Of a stretch of 37,405 nucleotides of DNA, positions 1-9,700 are shown in pieces (position 1 is the first letter of the stretch; the number at the start of each line of letters is the position of its first letter). The notes under the pieces were generated by a model. That model saw only the letters and a list, made by a program, of their open reading frames with translations. It had not been told where the DNA came from and did not search any database. A program made the translations under genes and the position numbers. The stretch comes from an uncultured Prevotellaceae bacterium (GTDB lineage Bacteria; Bacteroidota; Bacteroidia; Bacteroidales; Muribaculaceae), in contig CAMHNO010000023.1 of the NCBI GenBank assembly GCA_946186575.1, forward strand, positions 1-37,405. Reading direction: 5' to 3'.

Positions 1-1697
1 ACCCTCATCAGAGTGAATATGTGAGCGACTACTGGAAATTCCGCGACTGGGTGAGCGGCTTCACCGGCAGCAACGGCACCGCAGTTGTCACGCTCAACAA
101 GGCGAGTATGTGGACCGACTCACGCTATTTTCTGCAAGCCGAGATTGAGCTCGAGGGCAGCGACTTTGAGCTACAGCACGTGGAGTATCGTGGCGAGCTC
201 GAGATGATAATGCAGTGGCTCGCAGGCCAGATGAGCGAAGACGACACTCTGGCCATTGACGGACGCCTCTTCACTCTGATGGAAACCAACCGGCTGGAGC
301 AAATGTGCGGTGAAAACGGTTTCCTGCTGGCCACCGACTTCTATCCGGCCGACACCATCTGGCGCAACCGCCCATCCATGCCACAGGGCGAGGCTTTTGT
401 CCACAGCGAGGACTATGCTGGCGAAAGCGTGCAAAGCAAGCTCTCACGCACCATGGAGCAAGTGGAGAAGATGGGGGCCGACAGCATTCTTATCACCGCG
501 CTCGACGACATCGCATGGTTGCTAAACCTGCGCGGCAGCGACATCGACTTTACTCCGGTTGTCATAGCATTCCTCTACCTCAGCGACAAGGACTGCGTGG
601 TCTTCCTCGACACTAACAAGGTCACTCGCGAGGTGAAAGATCACCTCAACCAATACAAAGTGCGAATCAAGGACTATAACGACATATACAAGTTCCTCGA
701 GAAACGCAACGTGAGCAACACCATCCTGCTCGACCCCAACAAGGTGAGCGACACTTTGGGACAAGCGCTCATGTGCGACAAGGTATATGGCACCTCGCCT
801 GTCGAGGCACTAAAAGCCATCAAAAACGAGACGCAAATCACCGGCTTCCGCCATGCCATGGAGCGCGACGGGGCTGCTCTGGTGAGGCTGTTCATGTGGA
901 TTGAACAGAATGCCGCTACCGGCACTATCAACGAGCTCGACGTGTGGGAGAAGGGAAAAGAGGAGCGTGCCAAGAGCGACCTCTACCGCGACGATAGCTT
1001 CGAGATGATTGCAGGCTACCGCGAGCACGGAGCAATTGTCCACTACACCGCAAGCGCCCAGAGTGCCAGCACTCTGCAAGGCGAGGGACTGCTGCTGGTC
1101 GACAGTGGAGCACAATATCTCGACGGCACTACCGACATCACCCGCACCATCACCCTGGGCAACCCCACCGAGCAAGAGCGTCACGACTTCACCCTCGTGC
1201 TCAAGGGGCATCTGGCACTGAGCCGCGCCAAATTCCCAGTTGGGACCACTGGTGTGCAACTCGACGCGCTGGCTCGCATGCCACTATGGCAAGAGGCAAT
1301 GAAATATGATCACGGAACTGGCCACGGCATCGGTCACTTCCTGGGCTGCCATGAGGGTCCCCACAGCATCAACGGCCGTCTTAATCCTGTGGCACTCCAG
1401 CCTGGCATGGTCACCAGCAACGAACCCGGCATCTACAAGGAGGGAGAATATGGCATCCGCACCGAGAATATCCTTCTCGTGGTTGAGGGCAAGAAGACCG
1501 AGAAATTCGGCAACTTCCTCGAGTTTGAAACCCTCACCCTCTTCCCCTACGACACTCGCCTGATCGACCTGTCGATGCTCACTCCTGAGGAGATTCAGCA
1601 AGTGAACGATTACCACCGCATGGTGCTCGACCGCCTCACGCCCTATCTCAACGAGCAAGAAACCGCATGGCTTAAAACTAAATGCGAGGCAATCTAG
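1..1697 (+). CDS. Xaa-Pro aminopeptidase (M24B), 5' end outside the window
   Basis: Metallo-aminopeptidase of the aminopeptidase P family, which removes an N-terminal residue preceding proline in the cytoplasm. The reading frame is open to the left edge: the codons before the GTG at 21 read PHQSEY and join VSDYWK, a well-conserved stretch of this family, so that GTG is internal and the true start lies upstream. An N-terminal creatinase-like domain (to about 800) is followed by the pita-bread catalytic domain. The expected dimetal ligands are visible: Asp in VDSGAQY and Asp in TTDITRT, 11 residues apart (about 1101-1140), His in GTGHGIGH (about 1315-1340), Glu in SNEPGIY (about 1420) and Glu in IRTENIL (about 1465). 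The C-terminus is the usual family extension. The stop codon lies inside the first unit of a TCTAGA-containing repeat. Function call is firm; cellular role is probably peptide turnover. Confidence 0.95.
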   Translation, partial: PHQSEYVSDYWKFRDWVSGFTGSNGTAVVTLNKASMWTDSRYFLQAEIELEGSDFELQHVEYRGELEMIMQWLAGQMSEDDTLAIDGRLFTLMETNRLEQMCGENGFLLATDFYPADTIWRNRPSMPQGEAFVHSEDYAGESVQSKLSRTMEQVEKMGADSILITALDDIAWLLNLRGSDIDFTPVVIAFLYLSDKDCVVFLDTNKVTREVKDHLNQYKVRIKDYNDIYKFLEKRNVSNTILLDPNKVSDTLGQALMCDKVYGTSPVEALKAIKNETQITGFRHAMERDGAALVRLFMWIEQNAATGTINELDVWEKGKEERAKSDLYRDDSFEMIAGYREHGAIVHYTASAQSASTLQGEGLLLVDSGAQYLDGTTDITRTITLGNPTEQERHDFTLVLKGHLALSRAKFPVGTTGVQLDALARMPLWQEAMKYDHGTGHGIGHFLGCHEGPHSINGRLNPVALQPGMVTSNEPGIYKEGEYGIRTENILLVVEGKKTEKFGNFLEFETLTLFPYDTRLIDLSMLTPEEIQQVNDYHRMVLDRLTPYLNEQETAWLKTKCEAI

Positions 1698-1745
1698 AAC
1701 ATCTATATAATCTAGAATTTCTATAACATCTAGAATTTCAAGCAA
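1692..1745. repeat. Imperfect 18-bp tandem repeat with TCTAGA cores
   Basis: Three consecutive 18-bp units (1692-1709, 1710-1727, 1728-1745) each begin ATCTAGAA; the second and third continue TTTC. The first unit overlaps the stop codon of the aminopeptidase gene. Related CTAGAATTT/TCTATA pieces occur between the two glycosidase genes (15680-15721) and after the prolyl oligopeptidase gene (28753-28767). Role unknown. Confidence 0.6.
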
Positions 1746-1768
1746 CTAAAAACTAAAAAAACTAAATT

Positions 1769-2281
1769 ATGGCAATAATAAGAAAAGTCAGGGGCTTTGA
1801 ACCCAAAATTGGCGAGGGATGCTTCCTTGCCGACAACGCAGTAGTGGTTGGCGATGTTACTATAGGCGACGAGTGCAGCATCTGGTTTGGTGCTGTGCTG
1901 CGTGGCGACGTGAACACCATCACCCTGGGCAACCGAGTTAACGTGCAAGACGGCAGCGTGCTGCACACATTGTATCAAAAATCTACCATCGAGATTGGCA
2001 ACGACGTGTCCATAGGCCACAACGTCACCATCCACGGTGCCAAGATTCACGACATGGCACTCATTGGCATGGGTAGTGTGGTGCTCGACGATGCCGAGAT
2101 AGGCGAGGGAGCAATCATCGCCGCAGGCAGCGTGGTGCTCAAGGGCACCAAGGTTGGGCCTCATGAGCTGTGGGCCGGCTCGCCCGCCAAGTTCAAGAAG
2201 ATGGTCGATCCAGCCCAAGCCAAGGAAATCAACGTCAAAATCGCCAAAAACTACCTGATGTACAGCACTTGGTACGAATAA
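1769..2281 (+). CDS. Gamma-class carbonic anhydrase-like hexapeptide-repeat protein
   Basis: A 170-residue left-handed beta-helix protein of the YrdA/PaaY/gamma-carbonic anhydrase family. Repeating hexapeptide turns run from about residue 10 to 130 (for example IGEGCF, IGDECS, IGNDVS, IGEGAI). Three histidines sit where the family binds zinc: His66 in GSVLHTL, and His84 and His89 in IGHNVTIHG, with the five-residue spacing expected for the second and third ligands. The short C-terminal helix is typical. The protein would be cytoplasmic and trimeric. Many members have weak or no measured carbonic anhydrase activity, so CO2 hydration is plausible but unproven. The ATG follows an A-rich leader 71 bp after the aminopeptidase gene and the next gene starts 18 bp downstream, so it is likely co-transcribed with the phosphoethanolamine transferase. 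Confidence 0.9.
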   Translation: MAIIRKVRGFEPKIGEGCFLADNAVVVGDVTIGDECSIWFGAVLRGDVNTITLGNRVNVQDGSVLHTLYQKSTIEIGNDVSIGHNVTIHGAKIHDMALIGMGSVVLDDAEIGEGAIIAAGSVVLKGTKVGPHELWAGSPAKFKKMVDPAQAKEINVKIAKNYLMYSTWYE

Positions 2282-2299
2282 ACACATTTTCTCCTTACT

Positions 2300-4099
2300 A
2301 TGGCAAAACTTGCTCACTCCAAGCTCACCAGAGCGTTGCGATGGATTATGCAGCCCGTCACAGCACAACTGCCACTATTTGTAATCTCGTTCCTGTTGAT
2401 GGCAGCTAATCCAATCCTGCGCGGATTGCAGGCATTGCCTCAACTTGCTCATGGCATGTGGCCCGAAAATTTGACATTGTCGGCAACCTACCTGGGCATC
2501 TCTCTGCTGATAGCCTACTGCATCGCCCTCACAGCTCACGCCGTCAATCGCCGATGGGTCAAGATTCTACTCTACGCGATAATGGTAATGCTTTTTGGAG
2601 TATTCTGTTTTGTTGAGCTCAACTTCCATTCCATCATCACGCCAACCATAATGATGGCTATGGCCGAGACTAACACAGGAGAGACAGGTGAGTTTTTTGA
2701 GCAGTTTGCTTTTTCGTGGCAAAGCTTAGCGACCTACGCGGCAGTGGCGGTTGTTTGCGTCATTATTGTAATACTCGAACGACGACACGCCAAGAAACTC
2801 GAACGCAACGGCACAAGGAGAGTGCCACTGCCAGTGCTCGCAATCTTGCTTGCAGCGGTGGCATGGGGAGCCACATGCATGCGACATTACCATCAACTAT
2901 TAAGCGCCGACTTCTTGAGTGAACTCGAGCAGTCGCAAATGTTCTCACATAGCACCTATGCAATGGACAATGTCACCGACTGGATTTATTGCCTGAAAGC
3001 GGTGGAGAGCAGCAAAAACGAGGTCGACAGGTCGATAAAATCGACGCTGGCCTCACTGAAGCGCCCCATAAGCACTCAAGCCGACTCGCTAACCGTTATC
3101 CTCGTCATTGGTGAGAGCTATATCAAGAGCCACGCCAGCCTTTATGGCTACCCACTGGGCACCACACCACACATGAATGCTATGCGCGAAAGCGGCAACT
3201 TAGTGGCTTTCGACAATTGCATTTCCCCCTTCAACACCACCAATGTGTCGCTGAAAAACACATTGTGCACTAATTCAGTTGGCGATGGGCAACAGTGGTA
3301 CAACTCACCCTATTGGCCATCGCTCATTGCCAAGGCAGGATACGTTGTGACCATGTGGGACAATCAGTACTCTTTCTCGCCCCTTGCCGGGGGCGGTTCG
3401 CTCGACGCATTACTCTATAACGACAAAATTGAGAAATCGACCTACTCCGCACGCAACACACAATCCTTCAAACATGACGGGGAGCTCATCGACGACTATT
3501 TCAAGCAGATGTCTAAAACAGGGCTCGACACCTTGCCACGACGCTTTGTCATGTTCCATCTCATGGGGCAGCACGTCACCCCGGCAAAGCGCTATCCTAA
3601 GCAATACAACATCTTCAAGGGCACCGACCCGGCTTATGCCAAGTGGCCTGCCGCTCAAGCGCAATATCGCGCCGAATATGACAACGCAACGCTCTACAAC
3701 GATGCCGTTATCGACACCATCATAAAGCATTATGCCAACCAATCGGCAATTATGGTCTACTTTAGCGACCACGGCGAGGAGGCCTACGACTTCCGCAACT
3801 GTTTCGGTCGTCAAAACGACCCGGTAAAGAACAAGGACATCTTGCATTATCAAAACGATGTGCCGCTTGTAGTGTGGTTCTCAAGCAAATATGCCTTCGA
3901 GCATCCCGATGTTGTCACACGTCTTAAACAATCGGCCATGCGCCCCATGATGCTCGACTTGATAGGACACATGATTCTTGACATTGCCCAAGTCAAAACC
4001 GAAGTCTACCAGTCGAGCCACAACGTGCTCTCGAGCGATTATCACTGCCCGCCTCGCATCACCTATGGCAATGTCGACTATGACAAAGTGTGCCGATGA
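2300..4099 (+). CDS. Phosphoethanolamine transferase (EptA-like, sulfatase fold)
   Basis: A 599-residue inner-membrane enzyme with about five N-terminal membrane segments (roughly residues 22-40, 62-80, 88-106, 143-160, 178-195) and a periplasmic alkaline-phosphatase/sulfatase-type domain. Metal-site motifs include VIGES (Glu272) and FSDHGEE (Asp490, His491). Thr313/Thr314 in FNTTNVSL sits where the phosphoryl-accepting threonine of EptA is found. Family enzymes move phosphoethanolamine from phosphatidylethanolamine onto lipid A or other glycans, altering envelope charge and resistance to cationic peptides. Length and topology match EptA rather than lipoteichoic acid synthase. The acceptor cannot be read from sequence. 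The gene lies 18 bp after the carbonic anhydrase-like gene and ends just before a bidirectional terminator. Confidence 0.88.
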   Translation: MAKLAHSKLTRALRWIMQPVTAQLPLFVISFLLMAANPILRGLQALPQLAHGMWPENLTLSATYLGISLLIAYCIALTAHAVNRRWVKILLYAIMVMLFGVFCFVELNFHSIITPTIMMAMAETNTGETGEFFEQFAFSWQSLATYAAVAVVCVIIVILERRHAKKLERNGTRRVPLPVLAILLAAVAWGATCMRHYHQLLSADFLSELEQSQMFSHSTYAMDNVTDWIYCLKAVESSKNEVDRSIKSTLASLKRPISTQADSLTVILVIGESYIKSHASLYGYPLGTTPHMNAMRESGNLVAFDNCISPFNTTNVSLKNTLCTNSVGDGQQWYNSPYWPSLIAKAGYVVTMWDNQYSFSPLAGGGSLDALLYNDKIEKSTYSARNTQSFKHDGELIDDYFKQMSKTGLDTLPRRFVMFHLMGQHVTPAKRYPKQYNIFKGTDPAYAKWPAAQAQYRAEYDNATLYNDAVIDTIIKHYANQSAIMVYFSDHGEEAYDFRNCFGRQNDPVKNKDILHYQNDVPLVVWFSSKYAFEHPDVVTRLKQSAMRPMMLDLIGHMILDIAQVKTEVYQSSHNVLSSDYHCPPRITYGNVDYDKVCR

Positions 4100-4107
4100 T
4101 CCCCACA

Positions 4108-4140
4108 AAAAAATGAGACCTGAAAAGGGTCTCATTTTTT
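4108..4140. terminator. Bidirectional intrinsic terminator
   Basis: A 13-bp perfect stem (4108-4120 with 4128-4140; AAAAAATGAGACC against its complement) with a 7-nt loop and flanking A and T runs serves two convergent genes. The stop codon of the minus-strand acyltransferase (4132-4134) is inside the stem. Confidence 0.93.
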
Positions 4141-5319
4141 TATTACTATTTTTCCTTCATCATCAATCTTGGGACTGGGTATGCGCTTTAGGAGCAACTT
4201 GTAGAGCCACGCAAGCACCAAGCTGCCTGCAACATAGGCACACAACCACAAGTAATGGCTCGCCATCAGGGTGTCGTGCTTGCTCAAGATGGCCGAGAAC
4301 AGGGGTTTTCTCACAATGGGATGAACCACAAAGATAAACGAAGACAGAGCTCCCACCCACAAGAGGCATCGCTCAACGACTGCTGCCACGGCAAATCGCT
4401 TGCGCGATAAAGATTCCAACACCTTAACAAAGCTCATGACTCCCAAAATCACAACCACGGGCGACCACAGCCAGGCATGATAATCCATGCTCATGACCGC
4501 CATGCCCAGCAAGCAAAGCAACGACAACGCACCCCACATCCATCGCGACAGAGCGGGCAGACCGTAACGCCCCACCAGGATGCCAAGTCCAAAGGGCAAG
4601 CCTGCTATCACCACATTATATCGCATGTAGTGAATAGCATCGGCATTAGAGGCAAAAATCTCTTGCAGCATCCAGGTGACAATAACAACAAGCACCGGTG
4701 ATAGCCAACGCCACACGCCACAATCATCATTGCGAGTGGGATAAACGAGCAACCTGTACAGGACATACACCTCAAGCATGAGTCCAAAAAACCAGTAAGG
4801 CCCAAATCCCGAGGGTAGCGCCACTCCAGGATTAGGATAGAAGCACAAGTTCGTCACCAGTGCCAGCTGTGCCAGCACCTCATCCCAGCTTTGCCCATGC
4901 GCCCCCATCATTACAAAGAGTGCTGTGGGAATCACATACCCCAGTATCATGAGCCTGAACAGCTTAATCCAGTAGTAACCCAGGAATGGCAATGCCTTCA
5001 CATGATTGGCTCCTCGCCGCTCATATTTCATCACCAGTCCAAATCCGCTCAAGAACAAGAACACTGGCACACCATAATGACCAAAGAAAGAGAAAAACTG
5101 TATTGGTGCAAAGGCGTCTATTCCATGAGTGAAATAGTCCCACATGCGCTGGCTATTGGCCATTACAAAGTCATACTCATTTTCCTTAATCGACCCAGCA
5201 GGAGAGCCTATGGCAAGCCAGTGGCAGAAGTTATGTAACACAATCCCAATGATGGCAATGCCACGCATCACGTCACACTGACTCTTAGTGAGTATTTTAT
5301 CTCCTGCCAGGGTTTGCAT
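4132..5319 (-). CDS. Acyltransferase 3 family membrane protein
   Basis: A 395-residue polytopic protein with about ten hydrophobic segments. It opens with the family hallmark: an N-terminal cytoplasmic piece, then CDVMRGIAIIGIVLHNFCHW, whose Arg and His form the signature of membrane acyltransferase 3 proteins (OafA/NodX/WecH type). These transfer acetyl, succinyl or other acyl groups to sugars of LPS, exopolysaccharide or peptidoglycan. The substrate is unknown. The gene is 43 bp downstream of the lacI-type gene on the same strand, so read-through from that promoter is possible; a GTAG-containing purine stretch just before the ATG could serve as ribosome-binding site. The last codons run into the shared terminator stem. 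Confidence 0.87.
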   Translation of the reverse strand: MQTLAGDKILTKSQCDVMRGIAIIGIVLHNFCHWLAIGSPAGSIKENEYDFVMANSQRMWDYFTHGIDAFAPIQFFSFFGHYGVPVFLFLSGFGLVMKYERRGANHVKALPFLGYYWIKLFRLMILGYVIPTALFVMMGAHGQSWDEVLAQLALVTNLCFYPNPGVALPSGFGPYWFFGLMLEVYVLYRLLVYPTRNDDCGVWRWLSPVLVVIVTWMLQEIFASNADAIHYMRYNVVIAGLPFGLGILVGRYGLPALSRWMWGALSLLCLLGMAVMSMDYHAWLWSPVVVILGVMSFVKVLESLSRKRFAVAAVVERCLLWVGALSSFIFVVHPIVRKPLFSAILSKHDTLMASHYLWLCAYVAGSLVLAWLYKLLLKRIPSPKIDDEGKIVIKK

Positions 5320-5362
5320 CTACTTTTATTTATCGGAAATTACATTGTGACATCATTTTTTC

Positions 5363-6388
5363 TCACCTTGTGGTGCCACGCACCACGAGCTGGGTGCGCA
5401 CCATGCGCTTTTCGGCGTGGTCCATCGAGAGGTCGCCCTCGACCAGCCCAATGAGCACGTCCACCGCCTGGACTCCCACCTCCTCGCCATCCTGCCTGAC
5501 GGTGGTGAGCATGGGATCGCACGAGATGGCCCGCTCACTGTCGGTGAAGCCACACACAGCCACATCGTCGGGAACTCTGAAACCCATCTTCTTTGCGCTA
5601 TACATTATTCCTATGGCCGTTTCGTCGTTGATGGCAAAGAAGCCGTCGGGGCGGTTTTTCATGCGCAGCATCGTGGGGGTGAGCTGCTCGGCCGCCTCGC
5701 GAGTGTCGCACTGCTTGATGAGTTCTTCCTCAGGCTGCTGTCCGTGGTGATAGAGCGCGTCTTTGTAGCCATTGAAGCGGTTCTTCGAGATTTCCATGCT
5801 CATGTTTGAGCCATAAAACGCCACTCGCTTGCAGCCCGTCTCAATCATGTAGCTCACAGCCTTGTAGGCACCCTGATAATCGTCGACCACAACCCGGTTG
5901 GCATTCAGTGCCGGGCAAATGCGGTCGTAGAAAACCAGTGGTATGCCGCTGTCCACGAGCTTGACAAAGTGGTCGTAGCGCTCGGTGTCCTTGGCCTGCG
6001 AGACGATGATGCCACACACCTTGTTCTTCTTGAACGACTCACAAATCTCCACCTCGCGCTCGTAGCTTTCCTTGCTCTGGGCTACCATGATGCGGTAGCC
6101 TCGCTCCTTGGCTTTCTCCTCAATTCCACTCAGGATTGACGCAAAATAATAGTGCACTATCTCGGGCAGTATCACGCCTATGATTTGCGATGGTTTTTGA
6201 CGGCTGTGTCGCAGCTGCTCGGCTATCACGTTGGGGTAATAGTCGTGCTCGCGGGCATACTGCTGAATCATCTCGCGCCGCTTCTTGCTGATGTTGGGGC
6301 TGTTTTTCAAGGCACGCGACACCGTTGCCACACTCACGCCGAGCTGCGCGGCTATGTCTTTCATCGTCAGTGGTTGTTTTTCATTCAT
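5363..6388 (-). CDS. LacI-family transcriptional regulator of the Sus locus
   Basis: A 341-residue LacI/GalR repressor. The N-terminal helix-turn-helix is clear at residues 9-35 (MKDIAAQLGVSVATVSRAL) and is followed by the hinge helix (NVIAEQLR) and a periplasmic-binding-protein-like effector domain starting at IIGVILPEI. Effector-domain landmarks include the GIIVSQ and AICGFTD-like strands typical of the family. It is transcribed divergently from susC, and the space between them carries a perfect 12-bp palindrome with a central CG, the usual form of LacI-family operators. I infer that it senses a sugar from the target glycan and controls susCDEF, in place of the SusR or hybrid two-component regulators of other Bacteroides loci. 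The inducer is not predictable. Confidence 0.93.
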   Translation of the reverse strand: MNEKQPLTMKDIAAQLGVSVATVSRALKNSPNISKKRREMIQQYAREHDYYPNVIAEQLRHSRQKPSQIIGVILPEIVHYYFASILSGIEEKAKERGYRIMVAQSKESYEREVEICESFKKNKVCGIIVSQAKDTERYDHFVKLVDSGIPLVFYDRICPALNANRVVVDDYQGAYKAVSYMIETGCKRVAFYGSNMSMEISKNRFNGYKDALYHHGQQPEEELIKQCDTREAAEQLTPTMLRMKNRPDGFFAINDETAIGIMYSAKKMGFRVPDDVAVCGFTDSERAISCDPMLTTVRQDGEEVGVQAVDVLIGLVEGDLSMDHAEKRMVRTQLVVRGTTR

Positions 6389-6493
6389 AAGTCACATTGT
6401 TATGCCAATGGGTGATAAGTCCTCAGTATTTTTCTAATCTCATAGCCCACAACCTTTTAGCACACACGACTTATAGCGCGGGCTTTGAGTTTT

Positions 6494-6501
6494 CAAAATT
6501 A
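6494..6501 (-). promoter_or_regulatory. Candidate -7 box for the lacI-type gene
   Basis: The minus strand reads TAATTTTG, matching the Bacteroidota TAnnTTTG consensus, about 105 bp upstream of the regulator start. No good TTTG box is seen at the expected upstream distance, so this is tentative. Confidence 0.35.
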
Positions 6502-6550
6502 CAATTTTTCTTAAAATCAATGTGACTTTTATTTCTTAAATTATCTTAAT

Positions 6551-6562
6551 GCAAACGTTTGC
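6551..6562. promoter_or_regulatory. LacI-family operator palindrome
   Basis: GCAAACGTTTGC is a perfect 12-bp palindrome centred on CG, the form expected for a LacI/GalR-family binding site. It lies in the divergent region between the regulator and susC, about 45 bp upstream of the candidate susC -33 box and about 190 bp from the susC ATG. This placement would suit activation, looping or autoregulation better than simple promoter occlusion of susC. Confidence 0.8.
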
Positions 6563-6597
6563 GCTTCATTTAACACATAAATAAATAGCAAAAATCG

Positions 6598-6626
6598 TTT
6601 GTTTCTGTTTAAAACAATTACTTTTG
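6598..6626 (+). promoter_or_regulatory. Candidate susC promoter (Bacteroidota type)
   Basis: TTTG at 6598-6601 and TACTTTTG at 6619-6626 match the -33 and -7 boxes with a slightly short 17-bp spacer. Transcription would start near 6633, giving an AT-rich leader of about 105 nt before the susC ATG. The rest of the 350-bp gap (6389-6738) shows no open frame I can support. Confidence 0.6.
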
Positions 6627-6738
6627 TAGTTGCAAATTTCGCTTTATTCGAAACCACACCATAAAACAAGTTTTAAAAAAATATTGAAAAACAATTTTTA
6701 TTCAATTTAATAACTTAATAACAATTTAACTAAAAAAC

Positions 6739-9700
6739 ATGATGAAGCAGGTAAACATTAGAATTCCCCAAAGGATTCTTGCACTGATGATGGGACTATT
6801 CCTATGCATCGGAGCCTACGCACAAATCAATGTGCAGGGACATGTCAAGGATGCTACAGGCGAACCTGTGATTGGTGCAACGGTTACCGTTGTGGGCACC
6901 ACTAACAACACGGTGACCGACTTCGATGGTAACTTCACTATCACTGCACCACAGGGAGCCCAGCTCCAAATTTCGTCGATTGGTTTTAAAGACCAAATCG
7001 TTACCGCCGCACCTAACCTCGTGATTGAGCTTTTCGAAGACTCTGAGATGCTCGAAGAGGTGGTTGTGGTTGGTTATGGTACCGTAAAGAAGAACGACCT
7101 CACCGGTAGCGTGACAGCACTCAAGCCCGACACCAAGAACAAGGGTGTTGTAGTAAGTGCACAAGACATGCTTGGCGGTAAAATCGCCGGTGTAAACGTT
7201 ACCGATGGTGGTGGTACTCCTGGTGGAGGCGCCACAATCCGCATCCGTGGTGGCTCGTCACTGAACGCCACCAACGACCCACTTATCGTTATCGATGGTG
7301 TGCCCATGGACAACCAGGGCGTTAAGGGTCTTGCCAACGGACTGTCGCTCGTTAACCCCGCCGACATTGAGACCTTCAACGTGCTGAAGGATGCATCGGC
7401 CACCGCTATCTATGGTAGCCGTGGTTCTAACGGTGTAATCATCATCACCACCAAGAAGGGTCGCCGCGGCCAGGGCGTGAATGTACTTTACAATGGCAGC
7501 TTTACAGTGAGCATGAAGAAGAAAAACATCGACGTGTTGAACGGCGACGAGTATCGTGCCTACGTCAAGAACCTCTATGCTGGCAACAGCCGCGAGGCCG
7601 ACGCTCTTGCTGCACTGGGCGATGCCAACACCAACTGGCAGAACGAGATTTACCGCACTGCCTTGAGCCACGACCACAATGTGACCGTGACAGGTTCGGT
7701 TAAAGACTTCCTCCCCTATCGTGCTTCGGTTGGCTATACCGACCAGCAAGGTATCCTAAAGACCTCTAGCTTCAAGCGCTTCACTGCATCGGTGAACTTG
7801 AACCCATCGCTCTTTAACGACCACTTGACTTTCAACATCAACGCTAAGTACATGCTTGCTAAGTCGCGCTTTGCCGACGGCAGCGCAATAGGCAACGCCG
7901 TGCGCATGGACCCCACACAGCCCATTCGCACCGAAGACCCATTGTACAAAAACTTTGGTGGCTACTTCGAGTGGCTCTCGGCCGCAGCTCTCAACGACGA
8001 CAGCTGGCCCTACACCGTCAACACCAATGCCCCACGCAACCCCGTTGCTATTCTTGAGCTCAAGAACGACCGCTCTAATAGCCATGCATTTGTGGGTAAC
8101 ATCGATGCCGACTATAAGGTTCATGGCTTTGAAGACCTGCGCCTCCACTTGACTCTGGGTGGCGATTTCTCAAAGGGTAAGCAAACCACCGACGTTGACC
8201 CCGCCAGCCCACTGGCAGCTTACTACGGAAGCCACGGTTGGGACGAGATCACCAAGGAAAACCGCACCCTCAGTGCCTATGCACAATACTATAAGGACTT
8301 CAACGATGATCACCACTTCGACATCATGGCCGGTTATGAGTGGCAACACTTCTGGCGCAAGCAGCACAACAGCTACTGGGGCTACTATCAGACCACCAGC
8401 AAGGAGTACTTGAAGGACTCTGAAGGCCACTACATTCTTGACGATGCAGGCAATATGATTCCAGCTGCAGGACAAGAATACAACAAGACTCAACTCTACA
8501 AGGGCCTCGGTTTCCGCACCGAGAACTTCCTGGTATCGTTCTTTGGACGTATGAACTACATCTACAAGAATCGCTACTACTTCACTGCCACCGTTCGTCA
8601 CGACGGTTCGTCACGATTCAAGAAGCACTGGTCAACCTTCCCCTCGTTTGCACTTGCTTGGCGCATCAAGGAGGAGAGCTTCCTGCGCGACAACAACACA
8701 CTGAGCGAGCTCAAGCTGCGCCTCGGTTGGGGTAAGACTGGTCAACAAGACATTGGTAGCGACTACAACTACTTCACCAACTACTCGATGAACTCGGGAG
8801 TTCCTGGTAGTTTCTACGACATTCTTGGCGACGGCACCATGGCTCGTCCTAACGTTTACAACCCACAGCTCAAGTGGGAGACCACTACAACCACCAATAT
8901 CGGTCTTGACTGGGGATTCCTTAACGGACGCATCACCGGTAGCATCGACTGGTACTACCGCAAGACTACCGACCTGCTGAACTATGCTTCTATTCCAGTA
9001 GGTAACTTCCGCAACATGGCCAACCAGAACATTGGTTCGCTCAAGAACACTGGTCTCGAGCTCTCAATCAGCTGGAAAGCTATCTCGACAAGCGACCTGC
9101 TGTGGACTATCGACTATAACATGACCTACAACAAGAATGAGATCACCGAGCTCGTGGGCGGCACCGATGCCGACTACAAGGTGTATACTGGTGGCATTGG
9201 CATCAACAAGAACTGCCAGGCTCACGCCGTGGGTCATCCATCTAACTCGTTCTACGTGTTCCAGCAAGTTTACGGCGAGGACGGCATGCCTATCGAGAAT
9301 CAAGTGGTTGACCGCAACGCCGACGGCAAGATCGACGACGATGACCGCTACTTCTACAAGTCGCCTTGGGCTCCTGTTACCATGGGCCTTGGCTCTCGCT
9401 TGGAGTGGAAGAACTGGGACTTCGGTTTCAACCTGCGTGCAAGCTTTGGAAACTATGTGTTCAACAACGTGATGAAGGGATATGCCAACGTAGGCCTTGC
9501 CGCCGTGCTCGAGAGCGTGAGCGGTACCTACCTCAACAACCGTCCCGTCGATGCCATCAAGTATGGCTGGGCAACCTACGACGATCCTTCGCAGCTTAGC
9601 GACCGCTGGGTTAAGAATGCTTCGTTCCTCAAGTGCGACAACATCACCCTGGGTTACAGCTTCAGCGACCTCTTCAAGAGCAATGGTGGCTATCATGGCT

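Noticed and set aside
21-23. GTG as the start of the aminopeptidase gene
   Set aside because: The frame is open to the window edge and the upstream codons PHQSEY belong to the conserved family sequence, so the gene is truncated by the window.
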